This document shows, one piece after another, positions 33,113 through 44,300 of a stretch of DNA of 64,000 bases. Where the stretch lies: assembly GCF_016801865.2 (NCBI RefSeq), contig NC_068939.1:127113105-127177104 (forward strand), in the 5' to 3' direction. The notes under the pieces were generated by a model. That model worked only from the letters and a program-made list of their open reading frames with translations, did no database searches and was not told where the DNA came from. Positions within the stretch are counted from its first letter, which is position 1. The number at the start of each line of letters is the position of its first letter. The DNA is from Culex pipiens pallens (lineage: Eukaryota; Arthropoda; Insecta; Diptera; Culicidae). Made by a program: the position numbers and the translations under genes.

Positions 33113-33265
33113 TGTGGATAATCGCAATGAGGGCGCATCGAAATAAAGACGACCGGTTACGTACAGGTTAAAATCAGACTGACTCTTTATTTACACCGGA
33201 CATCAAACTGTCACTACGATGACACGACTAATGACGCAAAGGGCGAGTCCACAGACTCCGCCACA
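33113..33265 (-). repeat. 5' LTR
   Basis: 153 bp, TGTGG...CCACA, base-for-base the same as 29039-29191. Followed on the plus strand by the target duplication TATC. Confidence 0.97.
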
Positions 33266-33419
33266 TATCCAATGCAAAATTATTAGAACTTTTGTAATTA
33301 AATATCAGTCGCATTCAAAAAGGAAAATTACAATTCTTGAATAGTTTCATCACAACATATTGCAAACAAGCACCGCGCGAAGAAACGTCAAACGCATTTT
33401 TTTTTCATTTCTGTTACTT

Positions 33420-33540
33420 TTCAGCTGCGTACCGTTTAAGAAAAATCTTTTCGTGGCCCTTTCCTTGACCGTTTCTTGAGCGTTTTTTTTATATGGAGTT
33501 TTGCGTTTCTTCCGATCTGCATACCAGCCTTATAAAGCAA
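33420..33540. repeat. Inverted MITE end related to 25835
   Basis: Reads, inverted, AAGGCTGGTATGCAGATCGG then a GGTCAAGGAAAGGG block, like MITE family A. A matching forward end (GGTATGCAGATCGAAGAACT) is at about 25838. The pair may be the two ends of one old element now enlarged by the satellite and the gypsy insertion, or two separate copies. Confidence 0.5.
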
Positions 33541-33549
33541 AGTTTTATG

Positions 33550-35288
33550 GTTCAAGAAAACATTTTTCAATGTTTTTTTAACAAGGCAGATTTCGACGAA
33601 AGAAAAGCACATTTGTTTTACATTTTTTGTAGTTTTATTTTTCTCATTCCTGAAATTCAGAATTGTATTTATTACTTGTATTAATATAAACTATGCTTAT
33701 ATTGTATGTTTTCATGTTCATTTTTTTTTCATCATCTTCATTGTTTTTCTTTCTCTCTATTTTACATATTTCACAGTCTGATGAAAAACTTTTTTCCTCT
33801 TCTCTTCTTAATCGTTACTTTTCGCGTGGATTTATCTTGCTCACTAACCCACTCTCTGGTCTCACCACACTCCCGCGCCGCCGGCAAGGGGGAAAACAAT
33901 TTTTTCACTGTATTGCTGACTTTTAATCTGTTTTCATCAGAAATACCTCCTCTATTTCGTATAGTCCGCCCGCACACGACTGTTGGTGTGTGGGTTTGGG
34001 TTTGGGTGAATGGATTATGCAGTTTTTCGTCTTCTTTTTACTGTGGTTTTTATTCCTCCATTCACAAATGATAAAAAATGTTTTATAAATGTAGAGTGTG
34101 TTTGTTTGTGTGTATTTTGCTGAGAATAAAAGTTAATTATTTTACACGGTTAGAGTTTGAAAGGATTCATTTATGTTTTTTTTTTTACAATTGTTCACGC
34201 TCGCAGCTTTGTTTTAAGATTGTTTCTTTACTTGCTCTCATTCATCCAATGTTTATGTTTAACTCGTTTTCGATCGTTTCTTTACAAGTTTTTTAATTTA
34301 ACAAAACCATACTTTTTTTACGACCACAGAATAAGTGTTATTTTAATTCTGCTGTCGAGGTTCAAATAAAAATGGGATCCGGCATAAATTCTACGCGCAA
34401 AACTGTCGGATTAACTCTAATCATTCTCTTTAAGAGAAAGCTGCTGCTGCTGATTTGCTTCTAAGATGTGGCTTGTTGTCGGGTTTTCTACTATTTTTTT
34501 TTCTCGATTTGGTTGGAATCCTGATATTTTGTAAACGCAATCACACAAATTGTTTGAAGAAGAGCTTCTTCCATTGTAGTTGTGTGTTTGTAGCTTATTA
34601 TTTCGCCATCGTTTCCGAAGCGAACGATTTTGTCAAAATTAAAGGAAAAATCTGAAAGTATGGTCGTTTCTACCGTCCTAAATGTACAACACATTCACGT
34701 AAATATCTTTTCACTCCTATTTCTTGCTAAACGAACACTCGATTTCAGTATTATCTACTATTGATTATTTTCAGTATTTCGCTCAAAATTCACACTCGCT
34801 CACACACTCACTCACACACCATCCATCAATCGCACACAATCATTCTGCAGCACAGTTGGACGACCGCTGCATGGTTTTGTTTTACCTTTTTACTTTGCTA
34901 CACGCTATTGTTTATGTATATTGTTTGTTTTGCTTACTACATACTGTTGCTGTTGTTGTTCTTTAAGTACACCACACAATGAAGAAACGAGAAAAAACTT
35001 AAAAAATTGCTGCTTCTTGCTTTGCTTTGCTGTATTGATAGAAATAGTTAAATGTTTTTGTTTTGTGATAGTAAGTTTTGCTTTGTTTTTCATTGCGTTT
35101 GTAAACTGTGTGTGAGTGGGTAATGCTTGCCTTCTTGTGTCACTAAAACTTGAAACTCAAAAAAAAAAAGAATCGACGGAAGAGCGGTTGCAGTTGCTGC
35201 GCAAGTAGTTTTTAAAAGTGATTCTCGCTGCTCGTACTGTACTGTACTGGTGGTGGTGGTGGTGGTGGCGTTCGACATCGGATGCCGC
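33550..35288 (-). other. Probable long 3' UTR of the UBE2Q gene
   Basis: About 1.7 kb of non-repetitive, AT-rich DNA directly after the UBE2Q stop codon on the minus strand. It contains a (CCA)n run at about 35249-35268 just past the stop, CA/GT-rich stretches, and candidate poly(A) signals AATAAA (minus strand) at 33634-33639 and 33668-33673. Absence of mobile repeats contrasts with both neighbours and fits transcribed UTR. Open frames here lack coding features. Confidence 0.5.
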
Positions 35289-35387
35289 TTATCCGTCCTC
35301 CTTGGGCGGGGTGAACCAGCCGTTCTTCTCGTGGATCTGGACGAGCGACTTGAAGCTCTGCTGCGCTCGCGCTAAGCTGTACTGGCC
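35289..35387 (-). CDS. UBE2Q: UBE2Q last coding exon
   Basis: 99 nt: GQYSLARAQQSFKSLVQIHE then KNGWFTPPKEDG and TAA. The acceptor AG is at 35388-35389. It encodes the conserved C-terminal helix and tail of the family. The intron before it is 8.9 kb. Confidence 0.95.
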   Translation of the reverse strand, partial: GQYSLARAQQSFKSLVQIHEKNGWFTPPKEDG

Positions 35388-38300
35388 CTGCGAAAGAGAC
35401 TAAGCTCACATTAATAGGAGGAAGTGCAAAACATAAAATGAATTAAAGTGTTTTATTATTTGATTTTTTTATTTGCCATGGAATTCCACCAATTACAGCT
35501 TCTAAAAGGCCTCTTAAACTGACTACACTCAACAAAGAGGCCAGGCCTACTGCGTTGTGTTAATCGCATAAGACGGATTTTGTGAACGGAACCCACTTTC
35601 ATAGAATCATCAAGGGGTGAAGAAGGCGCGGACATACCGTACCAAACGCTACAGTACTTTCTCATTACCACTTACTATGCGCTATGGATTTCCACGGGCA
35701 AAAAAGTTTGAGGTCCTAAAAACATTAAAAGGATATTTTTAAAATCCCAATATCTGTTTTCAACAGCCTCCAACACCCATATTCCTTGAGGTCAAAAGTT
35801 GGAAAAAAATTCCAATCGCACTTTTTCTCATAATTTTACGATTTTTCTATAACAAACTTCTCACACAGGTAACGATTGCCCAGTAGACATACATGACTTT
35901 ACTTTTTGGTCTGAATTTCAACATATTCGGAGTCCTCGGAAAATTTCCCACCAGTTTGAGTTGTTGGAGTTTTAAATTTACATTTTTGCCCTTCACTTTA
36001 CTGAGGAAAGGCTCTAAAATCACTCGAAAAATGAACTTTTTAATTAGACCTCCAAGATCTACCTTCATTTGTACATATCGACTCAGAATAACCAGCTGAG
36101 CAAATGTCTGTGTGTTTGGCTGTATGTAGAAATGTGTATCAAATCAATGTCACTGGAATATCTCGTCACTGACTGAGTCGATTTTTACCGTATTGGCCTC
36201 ATTCGATTCGTCTTGGGGTCCCATAAGTCCCTATTAAAATTTATAAGGCTATAAATATAAATTTCACAATTTGCAAAAATGGTGGTTTTTTTTGCCTTCC
36301 TCACTTCACTGAAGAATAGCTAATCACTCGAAAAATGACATTCTAAATTTGACCTCCTAGACCCACCTTTACGCATACATATCGACTCAGAATCAAATTT
36401 TGAGCAAATGTCTGTGTGTATGGTGGGAGGTTAATAAAAAAAAATCGATTTTTTAAGTCCTCTAGGTCCGTAGCTTACTTACTCCTATCTCGTCGCAAAA
36501 CCTTTCATTTATTACCCTAAGAATTAAAAGTTTAAATATTGAAGGATTGTGCGTTCAACACCTTAGTAATTATTAGGTTTTATCTATCCACAGCCGGCTG
36601 TCTAAGATTCAACCATTTTATTAAAAATTTAACAACAAATGAAAAGCCCTGACATTAATAGCTCAAACCTTTAAACAAAAAAACATTCGATTTTTGGGTC
36701 GCATCTTCTATGATGAATCCAGACCAAAACTGCTTATCCCACTAACAAATTTTCAGGTTTCTGGCACTTGTGGATTGTAAGCACATTTAAAGTAGCTGCC
36801 CTAGTAGCAACCTGTGCTTACTAACATTTCTGTCTCATACCCGCCACGTGATCTACAAACTGACATGGCGGGCGCCGTTGGTGGCTAATGTTGACTGTTG
36901 ACTGTTTGAACTGAGATCCAAGTTCTGGGGATCTTGGTGTTCTATCTTTCCAGCGCATTCGTACATGCTGGAACATCACTAGATCGCTGTCAATCTGTCA
37001 AAAAATGTAGGTTTGTTTGTTTGTTTGTCATAGTCTAATACCTCCTTAACACTCAAACACTCGGGTAGCCATTTGACCCCTATTTTTTTCTTAGAAATCT
37101 TATAACTTTTGGTAAAATTGACCAATTTGGATGCTTCCGGTTGCAAAAGATCCAGATTAACCTATAATGTTAACTGTCAGATGGGGGACAAATATGGTTA
37201 ACTTTTACCGGAGATATTCTGGATTCCGTTGGGGTACCTCGGCCCTCATTTTCAACTCGCGATATCTTGAAAACTATTGTCTCAATTTCAATGTTGAAAA
37301 ATGAACCTATTGCGAAATTTTCAACTCTTTATAATAAAAAATGAAGACTAAAAAACTAGCCTAACAATTGCAAATGTCTAAAATAAATGATTTAAACCTC
37401 GACATTTTTTGTGACAGTTGACTGAGCTAGTTTTTGCCACGTTCATCCTCTCAATTCTGATTATTTTCCTCTGACTCCACTGACTGCATTCGATAGATTG
37501 CTGTCTCCACATGTGCAGCCATGTCGCATGGTAGTTTGAGTGTAGAGCTTGACATTCTTTTGTGGCAACTTCGTGTGTGTCAACTGAAGGAGGTATTAGA
37601 CTACGGCAAACAAACAAACAACGCCTTCTATCGGATGGGGAAGTAAAACGTCGGTCGGTTCATTTACATAAAAGAGGCTTTGGGTGACTCACCACACATA
37701 ACATTCAGACGCCTTGAGCAGAAACTTGCAACAGAGACCACAAAAGACCCGGGGGTCGTTAAAGTGGATTGCTTTGCTTTTAAATGGACAAACAAACTCG
37801 CACTTTTTGACAGTTTGGCAGTTTGCCTGCCTTGTTTGTTTGCAGAACCTGCATATATTTTGCAAGTTTGCGAGTTTGACAAACTGTCAAACTCGAAAAA
37901 AATGCGAGTTTGTTTGTATGTTTAACATAGTCTAATATCTCCTTGAGGTCGAATCCAAATGACGATCATGGCCGGCGCTGACATTGCTCTTACGACCTTT
38001 CATTACACGCGTTCAAATGGGACGAAAGGCCGTAAGAGCAATGTCGTACCTAGACTCTCTAGATCGCAAATTCTGGAAAATGTCAAACGAACCTCCTCTG
38101 GGGAAACGTAAGCACAACGTCAAAGTCAGACCGACGTAAGGACTCATTCAACGATCTATAAGAAAATCAGTCATAAGCTAAAATTACAGCACTTTTTGAA
38201 ACAATTGTTCTTAAGCTTTCTGGAGCAACACGAGAGCAACTATATATTTTGAAAATTCCGAGACAACAGGCAACTTTTTGTCTGAGAGATTGATTTTTGA

Positions 38301-41300
38301 AAACTCCTTAAAAAATCTTACAAAAGTCAATTTTAAGGTGAAACGGGATGCCATTTCCTGGACAACTTCTGTTTAACTGAAATCAATTATTAGCTCGGCA
38401 GATTGATTTCTACTTTATATGTATTCTCTGCAACAAACAGAACTTGTTTAAACTAAGGCGTTTTCCTTAAAAGTGCTTCCAAAAACTCGAGTCGCGGTTT
38501 CAGTATGGCGCTGACTTTCCGTATTAACAGCTTTTTCAAAATAAAGAAATAAAAAAAAAACTGTTGTTTTATAAAAACTGTGAACACTCAGAATTTCACA
38601 ACTCTTTTATCCAGCTATTTGATTCAAAATTTTGCAGAATTCTATAGAATTTTTTGAAAAGGTCCTATAAGCTGTTGTGTTTCATATGTTTATAGGATCT
38701 TTAAAATACACCCTTGAATTCATTTGGATAAAATCTGTAATTTCTGCGTTCAAAAACACCTTTCCACTTTTATGTGCACTGCAAATTCTGATGTTCGTTT
38801 TCAGTTAATATTTTTTGGAAACTGCACACTAGCCTGTCTAGAGCGTCCAATTTCCCGTCCCGGGAAAAAATTTCCCGGGAATTCCCGGGATTTCCCGAAA
38901 AAAAATATTTCCCGTTTCCCGGGAAATTTGTAAATTTCCCGGGAATTCCCGAAATTCAAATGGAAGTATACATTTTCTTAAATTTTTGGAACTATTTTTT
39001 TTTGAAAATGCTCTGAAAAAATAATAAATGAACAAACTCAACATGATTTTGTTCAATTAAATGTATTATTTGGTTTATATATAAGGGTAATTCTCCGCCA
39101 ACTCACACAGCAGTTGCCCCGACCCCTCTTCGATTTGCGTGAAACTTTGTCCTAAGGGGTTACTTTTGTCCCTGATCACGAATCCGAGGTCCGTTTTTTG
39201 ATATCTCGTGACGGAGGGGCGGTACGACCCCTTCCATTTTTGAACATGCGAAAAAAGAGGTGTTTTTCAAAAATTTGCAGCCTGAAACGGTGATGAGATA
39301 GAAATCTGGTGTCAAAGGGACTTTTATGTAAAATTAGACGCCCAATTTGATGGCGTACTCAGAATTCCGAAAAAACGTATTTTTCATCGAAAAAAACACT
39401 AAAAAAGTTTTAAAAATTCTCCCATTTTCCGTTACTCGACTGTAAAAAATTTTGGAACATGTCATTTTATGGGAAATTTAATGTACTTTTCGAATCTACA
39501 TTGTCCCAGAAGGGTCATTTTTTCATTTAGAACAAAATTTTTCATTTTAAAATTTCGTGTTTTTTCTAACTTTGCAGGGTTATTTTTTAGAGTGTAACAA
39601 TGTTCTACAAAGTTGTAGAGCAGACAATTACAAAAATTTTGATATATAGACATAAGGGGTTTGCTTATAAACATCACGAGTTATCGCGATTTTACGAAAA
39701 AAAGTTTTGAAAAAGTTGGTCGTCATCGATCATGGCCGTTCATGGTCACTCGCGACAGACACGCACGACGAAACAAAGAGAAACGCAAAAAGTAACTTTT
39801 TCAAAACTTTTTTTCGTAAAATCGCGATAACTTGTGATGTTTATAAGCAAACCCCTTATGTCTATATATCAAAATTTTTGTTATTGTCTGCTCTACAACT
39901 TTGTAGAACATTGTTACACTCTAAAAAATAACCCTGCAAAGTTAGAAAAAACACGAAATTTTAAAATGAAAAATTTTGTTCTAAATGAAAAAATGACCCT
40001 TCTGGGACAATGTAGATTCGAAAAGTACATTAAATTTCCAATAAAATGACATGTTCCAAAATTTTTTACAGTCGAGTAACGGAAAATGGGAGAATTTTTA
40101 AAACTTTTTTAGTGTTTTTTTCGATGAAAAATACGTTTTTTCGGAATTCTGAGTACGCCATCAAATCGGGCGTCTAATTTTACATAAAAGTCCCTTTGAC
40201 ACCAGATTTCTATCTCATCACCGTTTCAGGCTGCAAATTTTTGAAAAACACCTCTTTTTTCGCATGTTCAAAAATGGAAGGAGTCGTACCGCCCCTCCGT
40301 CACGAGATATCAAAAAACGGACCTCGGATTCGTGATCAGGGACAAAAGTTACCCCTTAGGACAAAGTTTCACGCAAATCGAAGAGGGGTCGGGGCAACTT
40401 TTCCCGATTTCGTGTGAGTTGGTAGAGAATTACCCATAAGTAATCAGATTATCAGAAATTATGATATCAGAATTATTTCTGATAATATTAATTTTTGAAG
40501 CAGCTGGGAATAGATCTTGCTTAATGAGTATTAAATTATTACAATTAGGTAAGCTTTTAAAAGATTGATGTTATTTCATCAACACAATATTAACTCCTTA
40601 TCTTCAAATTAAAATTAAGATTGTTTTACGTTTTTGTTTACCATGATCAAATGAGATGAAAATCGAATTTGTGCAAAAAGAATTAATTTAATTGGTTGAA
40701 TATCTAGTACTTAAGAAATTACAATTTGAAGTAAAAGAATCATGGAGCACTGGTGCAACTACGGGTGTTAGAGGGTTAAATGTGAAAAATGGAAGATTTT
40801 TTCTGAAATGATGTTAATTTATCGTATAATTTATATCATGTTGCATAATAATACAAAAAATCAATAAAAATTACTTTCTATTGTTTGTTCTCAAAAAATG
40901 CAAAAATATATTCAAAGCTTGCTTCATTTATTTGAAAACATTGGGTTGTTTAGAGTAAAACCAACACTAAAAAGCTTTACCATTTGTTCAAGAGCTGAAA
41001 CCAGTATTTGTCACGAAAAACATAATTTCTGCATGTTTTTTTTTCACATTTCAATAAACTGGTCACAGAGGCAAGTTTAATATTTCTCATCAAAAAATAC
41101 CAAAATACATTTTCTTGTAGTTGAATGATTTTTTACATGCAGTCAAGCTGTTAATTGATCTTCACACTTATTTAAACAATTTATGTTGATGTCCGATACA
41201 TTTTTTTGCTTAATATTAATTAAAACCAAGATCATAACAATTTTCAATAAATTTAAAATTTCCCGGGAATTCCCGGGATTTCCCGGGAAATTGGCTGAAA

Positions 41301-44300
41301 ATTTCCCGTTTCCCGGGAAATTTGTAACCCTGGGAAATTGGACGCTCTAAGCCTGTCCCATTTTGAGGTTATGTCGAGGAATTTCAGGTGCTCACTTCTT
41401 AAATGATAGATTATGATGATAGGAACAATGTTTTCTTAGACAAGAAAAAATAATAAAAAAGTTTCTTTTTTTTTCGAGGATTTCGAATATGACAAAAGTG
41501 AGACTAAAAAGTGCCGCTATGGATTCCTACAGGACAATAACTAACGTTTTGAAATGTTTGTTGAGCATGAGCATGAGCAGAGCATGAGCATGGTTGACTG
41601 CCAATGAGCTGCTACTCCGTTATCGACAGATCAGCTGAAGTTAAACAATGAATCAAAAATGATCATCAGGGAGCCAACCATCCGTTCACTGTTTAACCTC
41701 TGAAGATCTCTACTTTATAAGTCAATACCGGCGCCCTCCCAAGAAGCCTGCAGTTCAACGAATGGGAGGAATGTTAGTCCGATAGTTGGAGTTGCAGACT
41801 CATCAAGCACATAGTTTTTCGCTATATACTTGTTGATACCGCTTGAGACCGTTGAATCCACAGCATCTCCTTCAAGCATCACGTGATTATTTTTTTTTGG
41901 GTTAGTAGGATAAGGTATTGGCTTTTCGATGCCTCCCGAGCTACGACGCTATGGGGAGGACTTTCATAACAGACCCGTCGGCGAGCCTTCCGAGCAACGA
42001 TGCTATGGGAAGGTCTTTCTGGTTAACACACAAAATCACTCACACACAGTTATTTTGCTCCACTATTAACTCAACGATCCAAATTGTCAGTGCGTCTTTC
42101 GATAATTATATAGAAATGGCTTTTTCACCGCAAAAAAATAAAACCTTATTCGAAAAATTTAAACACAATCCACCCGACGCCGTGCCTTCCGATCAACGAT
42201 GATATAGGAAGGGCTTTGAAAATCACAAAAGAAATCACTTTTCACTCCGAATATTTTTTACGACCACGCGCTTCCTTTGTTCAATTATGCCTGATGACGC
42301 TGCATTTTCAGAGGGCAATCTTCTCCTCGCAGCGCACAATACACGACAAAAATGCGAAACAAAAGGCACACACAAAAAAATCACTTTTCACTCCGAATAT
42401 TTTTTACGACCACGCGCTTCCTTTGTTCAATTATGCCTGATGACGCTGCATTTTCAGAGGGCAATCTTCTCCTCGCAGCGCACAATACACGACAAAAAAT
42501 GCGAATCAAAAGGCACACACAAAAAAATCACTTTTCACTCCGAATATTTTTTACGACCACGCGCTTCCTTTGTTCAATTATGCCTCACTAACGTTTTAAA
42601 ATGTTTGTTATAGAAAAATCGAAAAACTAAGGAAAAACTGCGATTGGCCAAAAAGTTATTACCGTAGGCTTATAGCCCATGAAAATCCCTAACTTTTGAA
42701 CTAAAAGAGTATGGATGTTGTTGGCTGTTGCAAAAAGATATTGAGGTTTAAAAAAAACATTTTTAACAGTAATTTGCAAAAGCTTTAAGAAAAAGTTAAA
42801 CCAATTCTGGATGTCTATGTCTCATTTTGAAGTGCTTCAAAAGACCTTTCGAATGCATCTAAGAGAGTTGGAATTCATGAAGTTTTACTAAAATGTGAGC
42901 AATTTTAAGATTTTTTATGTTTTTTGGACCTCAAACTTCAATGCCCGTTTTACCCCACTTCCCTTTGTCGTAGAGGGCTCATATTTAGCATGAATTCATC
43001 TCATGTATAGACAAACAAACGCTGAAAGTTTCATCTAAATCCACCTCGATACGACCTCTAGAACAAACCGAGCAATATTTACAAAAACTGCCTCTTAAAC
43101 ACGCAAATAACATTCCAAAAGAGTGTAGCTCCAAAACATCACTGTTTACACGAAATTTGATTTCTGATTCGGATTCACCGGCCAAAACTACTATAAAAAA
43201 GCATACCCTGACCTTTGAGACATATGCTTGCTACATCGTGTAATTAGTAGGCCTTGCTTCTGAATTCTGAGAAATTTTGAAAATTGGCACTTTTTTCCTC
43301 ACTAAAACTCAAATATCTCGGCTCTGGAGTGTCGAAATTGGATTTTCTCAGAAGGAAAAATGTTCGCCATGAAATTTCCTACAAGCTGCATGCATTGGTT
43401 TCACTGGGAAAAATAGGCTACCCTAAATTAAATAAACATTTCTGAAAAAAGTTTCGAAAAATGCGATTTTTTCGACACAAATCCGCCTGGGAGAGTCCAA
43501 AAACTTAAATTTTGGTCCAATATTGATAGTGCATCTTAATCTATGGACAAAAACCTATCGTTAAAAAATAATACACACCTGATCGAAACAGATTTTGTAT
43601 TGATTCAAAGCGATTTTAGAAAATTTGTTCAAAAAAGTGACTTTTTTCAGTAAATCGACTAGGGGGTGCGAGAAAGTATTTTATTATTTTTGCTTGTCTA
43701 AGAAAACATTGTTCCTAACATCATAATCTATCATTTAAGAAGTGAGCACCTAAAATTCCTCGACATGACCTCAAAATGGGACAGGCTACTGCACACTACT
43801 GAAATTTTCAGTTAGTTTTTCGCTGAATTTCAGTTAAAATTTGTATGAAGCTGTCAAAGTTTGCTAAAATTTCAGCATGTTTTCATTTACTGAAAATGTT
43901 AGTAGTGCAGATTTCAGTAAATTTAACCGACTTCAGTAATGAGAAATTGGTGTGTAGCGATTGCTTCCGCGGAATTTCGGACGATTTTTACCACGCGAAA
44001 AAAAAGTTGAAACGATGTTTTTAAACGGAAAAATTACAAAATTTATCAAAATGAGTTATGCAAAATTCTAGACTCAAATTGCTGAAAAAAAAAACGTCTC
44101 GATTGGTTGAGTTATGGCCGAGATCACTAATTGTATTTTCATTCAAATTTGATTTAAAAAGATTGGAAAAAAGTAATTTTGGCCAATATTACAACGTTTA
44201 ACATCCCCTAATTTAAATGCACAACTCAAACTGTACTTCTTTGACCCGTTCCGACCAAGCACCTCCTTACCTTCGTCGCCCCGAACTGTATCCGCGCCTT

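Larger units (their letters stand above)
29039..33265 (-). mobile_element. Complete Ty3/gypsy-type LTR retrotransposon, 4227 bp
   Basis: Two 153-bp LTRs, identical as far as I can read, bound gag and pol on the minus strand. The element is flanked by the 4-bp duplication TATC (29035-29038 and 33266-33269). Primer-binding site, polypurine tract, gag zinc knuckle, protease, reverse transcriptase, RNase H and integrase are all present in the order expected for Ty3/gypsy (PR-RT-RH-IN), with no envelope frame. Identical LTRs and unbroken frames imply a very recent insertion that may still be active. It sits between the TAF1C-like gene and the UBE2Q 3' end, inside older repeats. Confidence 0.97.
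38830..43788. mobile_element. hAT-like non-autonomous element (outer), 8-bp duplication CTGCACAC
   Basis: TIRs TAGCCTGTCC... at 38830 and ...GGACAGGCTA ending at 43788, extended inwards by about 120 bp of inverted repeat (41360-41470 against 43665-43780, after removal of the inner insertion). The 8-bp duplication CTGCACAC is exact at 38822-38829 and 43789-43796. 8-bp duplications with TAG-type TIRs are the mark of hAT elements. The interior has no transposase. Without the inner insertion the element is about 2.4 kb. Confidence 0.85.

Noticed and set aside
33074..33127. First ATG of the gag frame at 33127
   Set aside because: It lies within the 5' LTR and before the primer-binding site; the ATG at 33073 is more likely.
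39462..40049. Identical 71-residue peptides from opposite strands
   Set aside because: Both arise from the arms of the foldback at 39085-40435, not from a duplicated gene.
42216..42613. Frames repeating the same peptide
   Set aside because: Explained by the 145-148-bp tandem repeat.
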